64,000 bases of DNA from assembly GCA_029747015.1 (NCBI GenBank), contig JAKOGI010000124.1:831501-895500 (forward strand), in the 5' to 3' direction. The notes under the pieces were generated by a model, which saw nothing but the letters and a program-made list of their open reading frames with translations, ran no database searches and was not told the origin of the DNA. The translations under genes were made by a program, and so were the position numbers. Numbering within the stretch: the first letter of the stretch is position 1; each line of letters opens with the position of its first letter. This document shows, piece by piece, positions 1 to 10,750 of the stretch. The stretch is from Carnegiea gigantea. Taxonomy: Eukaryota; Streptophyta; Magnoliopsida; Caryophyllales; Cactaceae.

Positions 1-272
1 AGAGGTTTCAAGAAGTAATGGGGTTATGACAAGGCTGGTTTTTTGGGGAGCTTCAAATTGAAGGTTGAAGGCGTGAAGGCTAGGCGTAGTGCAGATTAAA
101 GCAGAGGTTAGAGTTTGGTTTTCAGTTTGTTCTATTTTACTTTCCCTATTCCACATCTAAATTGATGAACTACAAATGTGTAATTGAATTATAGGTTTGC
201 AATTTTTTAAGGAAGGCTTTAGTTTTAGTTTTGAATTCCAAATATTTGGTTCAAGAATTTCAGACCTGGGTT

Positions 273-1185
273 CAGGGGCGGAGCCAGGATTTAAAGCAAG
301 GGAAGCGAGATTAATAATACACATAACATAAACTTTAATAGTTCTAAAAATGAAGTACGTAAATCTCTAATTCTCAATCAAGAAAGGGAAAGGGAAAACC
401 TAAATTTTTAATTGATGAGTAAATCTCTAAATTAACCACTTATTCAACACAAATTCAATAAAAATTAGTGAACCAAACATAAACAAGGAAGCAATTACAA
501 ACAAAATTAGCTCAACTTTAAATCTTCAACCAAGAAGACAATTAGGTTAAAAACCTCTTTTTTCAATTCATGAATCATAAGTAATTCACTAAGTTAATCA
601 ATTATTTAACATGAATCTAATTAAAATCAGTAAAATAAACATAATTATTTATAAAATAACAAAATTAAAAACAAAAATTGAAAATTTTTGGGAGTTACCT
701 CAAATTGAGATTTGGGACTTAGGAGGACAGCTGAGGAGGAGTGGAGGTGGCGGCACAGGTGGCGGCATCGGCAACTGGGCACTGGGCAGAGAGTGAAAGA
801 GATAGAGTACGTGGGGCTGGTTGCCGTGGCTGCGTGAGTGTCTGAGTGAGCCAGTGAGGGGTTAAGGACGAAAGCAGAGAGTCTGGGCAAGTAGAGAGTC
901 TAGAGGACTGAGAACAAAATAAGAGAAAATAAAAGGGCAAAACTCAAAAAAAAAAAAAAAAAACCGTAAAAGGCGGACAGCGGAAGGAAAGTCAAACCCA
1001 TAACCTCTACAACGAGTAAGGAGCAGCCAACCATCCTGCCAAACGCACATTTGCTGAATATATGTCAACCAATTAATATATATCTATCTGTTTTATTCAG
1101 AAAAATATCCCAAATTTAATTTTTTTTCCCCCAAAAAAGCTGGGGGGTCAATTGACCCCCCTTGCCCAATGTGGCTCAGCCCTTG
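273..1185. mobile_element. Non-autonomous hAT-type DNA transposon (913 bp)
   Basis: The element is bounded by imperfect terminal inverted repeats. It starts caggggcggagcca, and the reverse complement of its end is caagggctgagcca (12 of 14 match). A perfect 8-bp direct repeat, cctgggtt, flanks it at 265-272 and 1186-1193. An 8-bp target duplication with a CAGGGGCGGAGCCA-like end is typical of plant hAT elements. The interior is AT-rich with a poly-A run near 948-963, and no transposase coding was seen. Confidence 0.85.
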
Positions 1186-1193
1186 CCTGGGTT

Positions 1194-1639
1194 TCCTGTT
1201 TCATCAATCTATGGCTCTATTTCACTTGAGTTTTCGATGGCTTATTCCCCTGTTTTCATTCAACCTCTGAGCACAGCAAGTATTCATTTTTATTTGCTTA
1301 CTTATTTTGCTTTATTTTAAGTCCTAATTAGTTGTAAGTCGCTTTTAATTCCCTATTGTAAATATTATTTAGAATGTTAGCTAGTGTTTAACACCTTAAT
1401 TATTTTAGTCTCATTATGTCGCTAATTGTAGCATGTTAGATTATTAGGAAGTGATCTAATTTTAACCCATCTCTGTGGATCAATTCCTGCAAATGCTACA
1501 ACAATGCAACTGTACATTTATGGTTTAAAACTTTATCGTTACCCCAACAGTTTATGTACATTCAAAGAGTTCATAAGATAAATACACGAAATAACATAAA
1601 GTAGACACCAAACTTTAAATTCAAATAGAACTTAATAAG
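1194..1639. other. Non-coding stretch between two transposons
   Basis: AT-rich sequence with no recognisable gene, repeat or RNA. It may include the far end of the CACTA element to its right, but no convincing CACTA-type terminus was found here. Confidence 0.4.
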
Positions 1640-1837
1640 AAATTATGAAACTGTGTTCCTACCCAATAAAGCTTTAGACCCATCATCTATAAAGACCTTC
1701 CTAGATTGAGCATCCTCCTTGCTATGGCTATGTGCAAACAATGCAGAGGGGGTCGGAGTCTTCCCTCGTTTATCTGAAGAAAAAAATGCAACTAATTCAC
1801 ATACAACTACATTAGATATAGCGTATAGTGAAAACAA
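1640..1837 (-). pseudogene. Possible second-ORF remnant of the CACTA element
   Basis: An open stretch of 64 codons on the minus strand contains the run SDKRGKTPTPSALF followed by a charged segment. This loosely resembles the 'G-x-x-PTxxELF-x-x-TH' region of plant Transposase_24-type CACTA proteins. Its place downstream of the TNP2 remnants on the same strand fits. The match is weak and rests on pattern memory; it could be chance. Confidence 0.25.
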
Positions 1838-2870
1838 ACTATTATTTGATCTTTATACCACTTTTCTTGCAAGATCTATTGTTGAGATGGACCCCCTGGC
1901 TATGTAGGCTTCCTGCTTTTGGCCCTTCTGTCCTGTTCTTTAAGCATTGCAAAGATTTTTTTTTTTTGGGGGACATTATGGGGTACTTCTCTGGGCCTTC
2001 AACCTTGCTCACCTATTATCGGATAACTAAGAAATGTCCTTATCATCAAAGTTTTTGCAGTTTTGTTGGCTAAGTTCCTTAAATTTTTATCAACTATCCT
2101 ATACCATCCTTCATGAACTTCTGCGGCAAGCTCTGTGGCCAAAGTATATTGACCCTGTTTGAAAAAATAACAAACATATCACAAGAAAAGTAATACATAG
2201 AGACATTCACAATGCACAATTATTAGAATTTTTACCTCAAAAGTCCCACACCCCAACTGCAGCTCCTTCCTAGGGATATCTGAAATTCATGTACATTGAC
2301 CATCATAAGAACTCTTGATAGAGGTAGATATAGCCTGTGATAAAGTTGAATTAGTTAACGTGCAATAATAATTAATTTTCATAAATAAGATGAAATCAAA
2401 ATACAGAAGTAATCTCAAAATAAGCATATTCAATAATATACATACTAATAGTTCTCCTTTGATTTTCTTCCTAAATGTTGCCTCCTGTTATGAGCCTTGT
2501 CCCTATGTCGATTGAGATGGGATAGTTGACTGACCAGTACCCAAACTTGATTCTATAGCAGTAAGAGACTCATCATGATTTAATGCAAAACTTTTTCTCC
2601 TTCAAGGCATTTTTGTATTTCATACAACAGGCCATAAAGATTTAGATTTAAAAAAACAAAAATCAAATGAATACATGGAAGAATATCATAATGCAATCAA
2701 AGAACTACTTGTAATTCATAATGGATCACTGTTAGTAGATTACAATAATTACTTCAAAATATTTACAAAAAGCATACATCATCATCGTTAGCAGCAATGT
2801 CCTCATCAATATCACTGTCATCTTCACCATCTTCCTTGTCACTAATGTCCTCAAATTAAAGTTCAACTTC

Positions 2871-3353
2871 TTAGACTCTTTCAAACTCACGTAAAGTAGG
2901 AAGATTATCATTGGTGTCATCTTGAAAAGTTGTATCATCAAGTGGGGCTTCAATTGTTGACCTTGGTTTTGTCTTAATGAGTGCCGAGCATTGATTTCTA
3001 TTGTTTGTTGTACTCATATAAGGGGTTAAATACACTTGCATCACTTGAGACACTAATACAAATGGATCGTACTGAGGGTACCTCTTCGTATGGTTGTTAT
3101 CGACCAGTTTGTATTGTTCATGTGCATTAACACCGTTTATAGAGTCAAACCATTCACATTTGAACAAGATCGTCTTGTAAAAGCGAGATCTCACTACGTA
3201 CTCCAACTCAATCACTTCTTGCATAATGCCATAGTAATCAATGCCATCTATAGCCTTCACAGATAATCCATAGTTCACAATTGACTTGTTTTGCCTATGT
3301 TTGCAAGTATGAAAGTTGTACTTGTTTATATAATAGTGATTCCAAGTGCACAA
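2871..3353 (-). pseudogene. CACTA transposase C-terminal part (DUF4216-like)
   Basis: This 160-codon minus-strand ORF carries the order of motifs seen in the DUF4216 region of TNP2-type proteins: NYGLSV, then YYGIMQEVIELEY, then a KCEWFD element, then LVDNNHTKRYPQYDPFVLVSQ with QVYLTPY after it. An acidic tail follows. DUF4216 normally lies far downstream of the TNP2 zinc-rich segment. Here the two are nearly adjacent, overlapping in different frames at 3295-3353, so the catalytic Transposase_21 core and DUF4218 have been lost. The family match is strong; no function is expected. Confidence 0.8.
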
Positions 3354-3639
3354 ATCTATCTATGCTCCTCAATGTCTGCTTCTCATATCTATCACATTCA
3401 CAATGCTTGCATCTTTCTAGATCAACTTTATCTTTCCAATATAACATGCACCCATTAGGACAAGCATCAATTCTCTCATGTGGAAGTTGCAAAGCAGCAA
3501 GCAACTTCTTTGAAGAATAATAAGTGGCAGACATCTCATTATCAAGTGGGCATATTCCCTTTATCAATGACAGCATATTGTCAATAGCTCTGTTTGGGAT
3601 ATTAAACTCACATTTGATATTTATGAGCCGTGACACCAC
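3295..3639 (-). pseudogene. CACTA TNP2 transposase N-terminal cysteine-rich part
   Basis: The minus-strand ORF of 114 codons contains LPHERIDACPNGCMLYWKDK, then ERCKHCECDRY. This matches the conserved 'I-x-ACP-N-x-C-x-LYWK ... L-x-x-C-x-x-C' segment at the start of plant TNP2 (Transposase_21) proteins. The sequence leaves the family consensus right after this point and passes into the DUF4216 part, indicating an internal deletion. Upstream, around 3850-3977, lies the Transpos_assoc remnant that normally precedes this segment. Confidence 0.8.
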
Positions 3640-3850
3640 CGATGGTAAGGATAGTTAACATCCTTTATACAAAGCTTTCTTAGCTGTTTCCAACATTGCA
3701 AATAATTTTTTTGTCTCTTCATTTGGTACTTCATCTATATTTTCCTCAATCCAATTTGATGACATAGGCGCAAAGGCATCCATTAACATTTCCTGAATAG
3801 GTTCTACCTCCACACATGATAGCTGCCAGTATTAACCTTTAAATCATGAT

Positions 3851-3977
3851 AGGTCTCCCCATGGTTAACCCAATGAAATAATTAGGCCAAAGCTTATAGT
3901 TATATAAATGTAATTTCATTGTGTCCTTGGCTAAGTAAGGCACATTCTAACATTTACTGCAAGGGCACTTCAACTTA
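3851..3977 (-). pseudogene. CACTA Transpos_assoc domain remnant
   Basis: The minus strand encodes KLKCPCSKC, a stop, then NVPYLAKDTMKLHLYNYKLW. This is the CPC-x-x-C ... 'D-x-x-x-HL-x-x-x-GF' pattern of the N-terminal transposase-associated domain of CACTA TNP2 proteins. The stop at about 3950 sits where the family has a coding residue after the second cysteine pair. It is too broken to show as a long open frame. Confidence 0.6.
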
Positions 3978-4787
3978 TTTGACTTCTTGAGACTTTCCTC
4001 TTGTTTGGCAAATTTGAATAAAATCTTCTTCTATCTTATGAATTAACTCTTTATTCATTTGTTTTCCATCAAACCTTTCATACAAACATCACTATTTGTC
4101 TCCATTATTGCATATACAATACTAAACCACTTAAGCATGCTTGTGATATAATGTTAACCTACTAATCATACTTGCACAATATTTTATATTCATTTACATG
4201 ATACAAAGACTTCATTTGTGATTACCATGAAGAAAGTAAGATATAACACAATCTTATCACACATGTAAAAATATAATGTAATTGACAAATGCCAATAGTA
4301 TAGCGTATAAATGTGTATAACATCAAATGACATGCTCATGGTTAACATTCTTCAATAGGGATAGATGGTTCTAAACCCCTTCAAGAATAATACAATATTA
4401 ATCGTGCGGTTGCATCATTGTATACTTTGAGAAAAATTCAGTAGTGCTTCCCCTTATTTCTCCAAACACAAGTTATAAAGATGAAACAACTAATGCTTAT
4501 GGGAGTATAATTCACCAAGACATTAAGTCGTTCATCTTCATAATTTTACCTAGAGAACTAATACGAATTACCACCTTAGATTTGTCAAATGTATACAAAA
4601 AATTTAGTAACCACACAACTTAATACCATATTATTCATAAACTGTCCAACACGGACAATTCAAAAACTTATACATAACAAGTTGATGCCCTCCGCATTAT
4701 ACGCATGATAACTTGTGTACAGTGTTTTGAGAGTAACTTGTTATGTGTACATTTTCGAATAGGTTTTCTAAGCTTATGAAATGCATG

Positions 4788-4788
<1 letters not shown>

Positions 4789-4835
<47 letters not shown>

Positions 4836-4898
4836 ACATACACGCACGCGCGCGCGTGCACACACACACACACATATGTATGTATGTATGTATGTATG

Positions 4899-4951
<53 letters not shown>
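4789..4951. repeat. Compound microsatellite (TG)n-(CG/CA)n-(TATG)n-(CA)n
   Basis: A TG tract (about 4789-4833) is followed by an alternating purine-pyrimidine stretch with CGCGCGCG (4845-4856), a short CA tract, about seven TATG units (4874-4900), and a long CA tract to 4949. The TG and CA tracts are complementary, so the locus can fold back on itself. Open frames across it on both strands are artefacts of the repeat. Confidence 0.95.
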
Positions 4952-5404
4952 GCATATTGATGTTGGTGAAGTCATTACCTACAATGAATTTACGCCAATG
5001 AGCTACATGGAGTTTGATGGACCGCCTAGATACCTTAATTCCTCAATGTCCAGATGGTCCAAAGGGTGTAGCAAAGCAAGCCTAACGGGTTGAGTAAATA
5101 AAGAGACTTGCAAAACAACAACAAAATAACTCATTTAAGACTCATTATTAGAGAGAAAGATGGAAAAGTGAAAACTTCTCAATTGAACCCCTCCAAGATT
5201 CATCCCTTTTAAACCCTAATTCTCAAATTCCTACTAATCTCATGAATATTGATGCTAATGGCTGAAATTAGATGAAATTACACTAGAAACAGAGAGAGAT
5301 GAGAGAGATTATTGGCGAAGGGAAACGGAGCAAGGCAGCAAACCGGCAAGGATTAGCAACAATCGGCACAACGAAACAAAGAGAGAGAGAGAGAAAGAGA
5401 GTAC

Positions 5405-5540
5405 CACAGCGAGTTTATTGGTCTTATTAGTGTCTTTATTAGTGTCCCCCTAAAAATCTGACGCTAAATTTGTCTCTACTAGTGTCTGATTTATTGTTGT
5501 CTCTAAATTTTCGATGCTAACAGCGAGTTTTCTTGCCGTG
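5405..5540. repeat. CACTA terminal and subterminal repeat block
   Basis: Several copies of a ttagtgtc-type motif lie near 5427, 5438 and 5480, along with paired gcgag/acgc words, within 135 bp of the cacggcaagaaaac terminus at 5540. Clustered short motifs near the end are the usual transposase-binding arrangement in CACTA elements. Confidence 0.55.
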
Positions 5541-5589
5541 TATGCACTGTAAGGCTGAAATGCAAGGCCTATGACCTATCTACATAACT

Positions 5590-7950
5590 TTAACATGTGG
5601 TTTTAAAGAGGATACTTAGAAGTATAGCCTTTGGAATAAGTTGAATTGTTTTGTCCTAGCTAACACTAAGCCTTGGTTGGTGTTAGGTGACTTGACCATG
5701 TTTAGCACAACTATGATATGATTGAGGATTTCTGTACAACTTGTCGAATACATGCACTTTCATGATTGCATTGAGAGTTATGGCTTGCTAGAATTGAAGT
5801 GTATTGGTAAGAGGTTTACTTAGTGTAATAATTACAAATATGACACTAGAGTCTACTTTAAGATTGCTAGGTTTTCTTGGTAATGAGGCTTGGATTTAGA
5901 GGTATGGAATTGTTCCTGTTCAATTTGTTGCTCAGAATGTACCTGATCATGGCCCAATAATTATCACACTTGACTCTACCGTGTAGTCTAGAAACGGAAA
6001 GTTTGTATACTTCAATACGTGGAGTCCTCCTCCTAAGTTTGAGGAAATTGTGGAAGGAGTTTGGAGTAAACAGATTTATGGCTGTAGAATGTTTCGAGTC
6101 TAAAGTTGCTATAGTTTGAATTCGATCAGAAGGTTGAACAAAGAAGAACCTGGAATTATTGGCGAGCAAGTTGTGTCAGGGAAAGGAAAGATAGCTCTGA
6201 GAAAATTAAAATGGAAAAATGCAATAGAAATCTTACTCTTGAAGTTGAAAGCCAAATGGAATGGATCCTACAAAGTGATCAAGATACCAAACTCTTTTGC
6301 TCAACACTCAAACAGAGCAACTACAGAAATATCGTCTTGGTGGCTATTTAGGATAGGCAGGGTGTGATGAAGATTGATTAGGATGGAAAAAGGTTGTGTT
6401 CTTCGATTTCTATGAATCTCGTTGGGTACTACATCATTGGTAACATATAAGATGGACTATTCTATTATCCAGATGGAGCATATGCTTAATATTGAGGAAC
6501 AATTGATTTAATTAAACTTTTTTCAACGAGGTGAAAAAGACTTTGCTTGCAATTGACCAAAACAAAAGTTCAGGCCCAGATGGTTTCGGGAGAGCCTTTT
6601 CAAGAGTGCATGACACATAATTGGCGGAGATGAGGGTAGGGCAATCCCCTTTTTTTTTTTTTGTGGATAATGGGAAGGTATTGAAGCAATTGAATGTGTT
6701 CTCACCTTGATTTTTTTTTTTTTTTTTTTTGACAATGCTTATTTATTGGTCTTTTATTTCTTCTCCTTGAAGCTATTATTAAGCAGGATAAGAAACTCTA
6801 CCACCTGTTCATATAGGGGGATCGAGATAGAGAATATTTCTCACTTGCGGGCATGAACTACTGTATGCAAAAGCAAAAAGGGGGGGGGGGGCCTTAATAT
6901 AAGATGGTGCAAGACATGTAATTTATCTGCACTGGGGAATTTTACTTGGGCTATAACCACCAAGGACGAGACACTTTGGGTTAAATAGGTACATGAGATA
7001 TATTTGAAAGGAATAAACTTCTGGCGGTACAAACCTATAAGTGGAGTTTGTTGGCAATGGCGGAAACTCAACAAAATTAAAGACGAGTACAAATAAGAAT
7101 ATAAAAAGGGTCTTTGGAAGGATACTGGTGGGAAAAGGTACCTCATCAAAGCATGCTATCGATGGCTTATTGGATAGTAAAAGCAGCTCAGGATTTATAG
7201 GATCATATGGACCCCAATAGCAGTTCTTAGGAACAAAATTATCTTTTGCCTCATTATGCACAGTAGGCTGCTAATTAGAGAATGACTGAGGTATTTGGAC
7301 GTATAGATAACTGATTTGAAGTGTCTTCTTTGTGATGACCATTGTCAAACTGTTTCACATGTCCCCCCCCCCCCCCCCCCTTCCAAACGTTCTTCCAAGC
7401 TTCAGCCAGCAAGCATTGAAGAAGATCTGTGATTGGGTTGGATGTCAAGTATTACAACACAACTAGACTAGTTTCCCACCGAAGTTAAGGGGTGCTAGAA
7501 TTTGAAAGCGAGTCATTTCATGCATTCCTTGTAGCTTGTGCATGCCATTTGTGGTTGGAAAGGTGTAGCAGAGCTTTCAATGGGTTCAGCACATGTAGTA
7601 GCTAGTTCTTAAAATCAAGACTAAATTGCACGGGAGGACGGGTTTATGTTTGAAGAAGAAAATCGAAGATTGTGATAGTGATTGGCTTGGGCACCTAGTA
7701 ACATGCCTTAGTTTTTTTTTAAAAAAAAAAAAAATTAGCATGAAGAGTTTGATAGCCCTTTCAAGAAGGTAGGTCGAATTTGCCTTCTCCGAGTTTTTGA
7801 TGTAAAGCTCTGTACATGTTTTGATTTTCCATGGAAAGAAATTAGAGCAGTAGCAACGCATCGCTTGCTCGCATCAGGAGCTGAGCCGAGCGGCTGGAGG
7901 CAAGTTTTAGCGGCCGAGGAAGCGAGCAGCTTGTGAGGGGGCAATGAACC
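5590..7950 (+). pseudogene. Degenerate L1-like LINE retrotransposon
   Basis: Broken plus-strand frames follow the order of a plant LINE ORF2. Near 5618-5700 lies an endonuclease segment, LWNKLNCFVLANTKPWLVLG. Near 5745-5975 is FHDCIESYGLLELK followed by VPDHGPIIITLDST, the endonuclease 'SDH' region. Around 6240-6345 is a WILQSDQDTKLFCSTLKQ linker, and near 6530-6585 NKSSGPDGF, the start of reverse transcriptase. The central RT with its FADD motif is not seen. A zinc-binding RVT tail is visible near 7190-7365 (WTPIAVLRNKIIFC, then CLLCDDHCQTVSHV). Many stops and frameshifts make it inactive. The end near 7950 is approximate. Confidence 0.75.
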
Positions 7951-8546
7951 CCAAGCTAGCTCATGGCCTTTTCCCCTTGTTTTTTTTTTTTAATTTTAAT
8001 TGATTTTTTCTTTTTTTGGGATTTTAAAAAGAAATTCATGTTATAAAGTGGATCTACGGGTGTTATTTTACTTGATAAGCCAAAGTTATAAGTCTTACAT
8101 TATGAGGAGGAAAGCTTGAGAACTAAAAAACTAACTCATGGGGGTGAAGTGGAAAAGTTGGCCCCTACTTGTGAGCTCATAGAGTCACAGTTGTACATGC
8201 TCTTAATCTTTCATTAAAAAACTCCTTTTTTGGAGGGGGAGGGGTGGGTAAGAGACTTCTAATTATACATGAGATGCAAAAGACTTAAAGAAAAGGGATT
8301 CAACTGAGTTGACATAGGTAAGTAAGTGTTCATCAACTCTGCATTGGTCTTCTGCAGATAGGTTTTGACAAAGTTTTTAAATATTTTTTAATTACAACTC
8401 ATGGTCATGGAAAAGCTTAAATAGGTGATTGAAGGTCCAAAAATAATTTTATATTCAACTCTACAAATTGTACATTGTTTGTGGTACAAATTGCAGGTTG
8501 GCTGGGGTTGAAAATCAAATGCTTCCAGAAAAAGAAACTTAACACT

Positions 8547-8736
8547 AATTATAATCAAGGATTTAAAATGCGGTTTCGGTCGCGATTACGGTTTCAGTCA
8601 CGATATGAAAAAATCGTTCTAATGCGGAAATCACGTTCCATATTACGGCTAAAACGCGATTCAACTAACTCAAAAACCTTTCTGAAGCGGTCGTTTCGCC
8701 GCGGATCGGCCACATTTTAAATCCATGGTTATAATT
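8547..8736. mobile_element. MITE-like inverted-repeat element (190 bp)
   Basis: The left arm aattataatcaaggattta (from 8548) and the reverse complement of the right arm, aattataaccatggattta, match at all but two positions. Both continue as aaatg(c/t)gg, giving arms of about 27 bp. The interior is rich in CG words such as cgcg and cgcgat. The superfamily is unclear because no target duplication was resolved. An open frame of 81 codons overlapping it is incidental. Confidence 0.65.
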
Positions 8737-10750
8737 GACAAATATATAAGTCAGGCCGCATTAATTCCTTGGCCTTTCTCAAAGGCGAATAATTGCCGAA
8801 CCAAGGTGGCCTCTTTCTAATTCCAATTTGACTATTAAGAGAGATGAGGAATGTCTCACCTGAACAAAACTGTTCTTGGAAGTGCACAGATTTGTTTAAA
8901 CCAGGAATAGAAGCTGAGAACAAGAAATGAAAGCTCAATACCATACAGCAACTAAACACTTTATCAGTACGTCTTGAATTTCTCACATACTAGTCAAATT
9001 TACAGAATTTAGTCAAATTTACAGAATGCTTACCCTTTTCGCATCACTATTGTAACAATCAATAAACAAAAAAATGAACAGATGGGATTGTAAAAAATTG
9101 GAAAAGAAAAGAAATAATGAAGCTGAATCATACAACAGACGACAGAAGCATGTAAGAGAGTGTCAGATCTCGTCGCAACTGTTCGTGATTGCCCACAATG
9201 CTGTCAAAGATGGACTGTCACAAGGCAGTACTAAGGAAAATTTTCATTGTCATGTTGCACTGAGATTTCAGCATACGCTTTGTGCCAAGTCTTATTTTCC
9301 ATATGTTGATCCAGAGTGAAGACTAGTTAGGATGTTCCTCCGGATTACAGATGCAGTCTGGGTACGGATTCTGGTAGAAAGATTCTTCATACCGAAATCG
9401 CGCTCGACCTTTTATTCCTGGTGGGGGTCCGCCCCGTTTCCTTGGAGCCCCTAGTCTGTTTTAAAATTCATATTTAGATAGATTACAGATAGCACACATT
9501 TACAATACAATTTACGCGTCACGGGGAACGCCCCGGGGGGTAACGATTAAAATGCATCACCAAGCAAAGATCCAGTTCATCTCAGCTGGGGAACAGAAGA
9601 CACTTTCTTGTCACGTAGGAGCCCCCCAATGCCCCCAAAAAAAAATTCTTGCCATCTGCAAGCCGCAGCTACAACCACCTAGGATGGACTCTACCGAATC
9701 ATGGTATGGGAGTTCCAAATGTCAGCAACCCTTTCCCCCAGCCAAACTTTTACTCCTTGTCATCCAATTAAACTCAACAGCTAGCTCCAATTTCTGTCAG
9801 TGTAAATGCAAGTGGTTGGAGGAGTTATACCATTCAACAACTTTTAAGGGAGACGTTGACATAAATGAAAGAACTTTTTCTGCACTAGAAGCCCTCAGGA
9901 ACAAGCACCTGATGTCACACCTCCCCTACCCTTTTTTCCTTTTGGACAGTGAAGCTTGGAAAGTTGAAGCATTTATGGATACGGTTGCCATCTCTAATTC
10001 TCCATACCCTTCGCGATAGATTTTTAAATGTGAGACTCCATTCAAAACTGTAGTATGAAACAACTAAACTACCACCACCAAGTGGGGATCCTTTCAAACC
10101 AGGTTTTGGGGAAAGACCAAACTGCAGGGACTAGGGAGCTTTATCTGTCCCTGCAAGAGGAGATACCAAAATCCTGGTCCAGTTGCCAGTGCCATGATTT
10201 CCAATGCAAAATTGGGAAACCCGAAATTGCCTCTATGTAATGCAACCTAATTGATGCTATGATACAGGATAGCGATAGAGGAATAAGGAGATATGGTATA
10301 TCTTAATATTTCCATATGTGAAGTATTTAATATTCTATTACCTTGGTGGTTTATCTTTTAGAATAGCTCATCTTTTAGTTATCATCTCGGGTAGAAAATA
10401 AAATCTTCGTGATCTTGCTTATCTTTTAGTTTCTTTATTGTTTTAGGTCTCTTCTTTGTTTAAACTCCCTATTATGCGTTAGGGCGTCAGACTTGAATGG
10501 ATTAAATTGAATTGAGAATTATTTGTGAGTGTTCACTTGTTTGGGTGTGAATTTCCCCAGCGTAGAAATTGGTCTTAAAGCATCCTACATAACGTCAGGT
10601 TGTGATAAAACCATGAAAACACTAATCCCCCGGCCCCTTAAGAAAAGGCCCACAAACAAAAAAGGAAAAAAGGCAAGGAAACTGCACACACAAAGAAATG
10701 GAAACAGATAGAGAAGCTGAGGGAACTAGTGCAAGAGCAAAGTCAAGATT
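8737..10750. other. Region downstream of the glycosyltransferase gene
   Basis: No recognisable coding region. It will include the 3' untranslated region of the minus-strand glycosyltransferase gene next to 10750. A GC-rich self-complementary patch (cggggaacgccccg) lies near 9517-9536. Open frames of 60-155 codons here show no family motif I recognise. Confidence 0.4.

Larger units (their letters stand above)
1640..5540 (-). mobile_element. Degenerate CACTA (En/Spm-type) transposon
   Basis: On the minus strand this runs from a CACTA-like terminus at 5540 through TNP2-type coding remnants (about 3977-2871) to a possible second coding remnant near 1840-1640. The right-hand end, read on the minus strand, is cacggcaagaaaactcgc, resembling the canonical CACTACAAGAAAA terminus with the fourth and fifth bases changed. 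Inside it is an agacac-rich subterminal block. The left terminus could not be placed, so the start is approximate. The element is dead: reading frames are broken and the catalytic transposase core is absent. Confidence 0.65.

Noticed and set aside
1258..1275. cacagcaagtattc as the left CACTA terminus
   Set aside because: It resembles the right terminus only over eight bases, and the flanking three bases (gag) do not match tat on the right.
4668..5093. Four overlapping open frames of 69-116 codons
   Set aside because: They consist of Cys-Val and His-Thr repeats translated from the TG/CA microsatellite.
9552..10019. Plus-strand open frame of 155 codons
   Set aside because: No recognisable domain, no upstream promoter signal, and it lies antisense to the likely 3' region of the glycosyltransferase gene.
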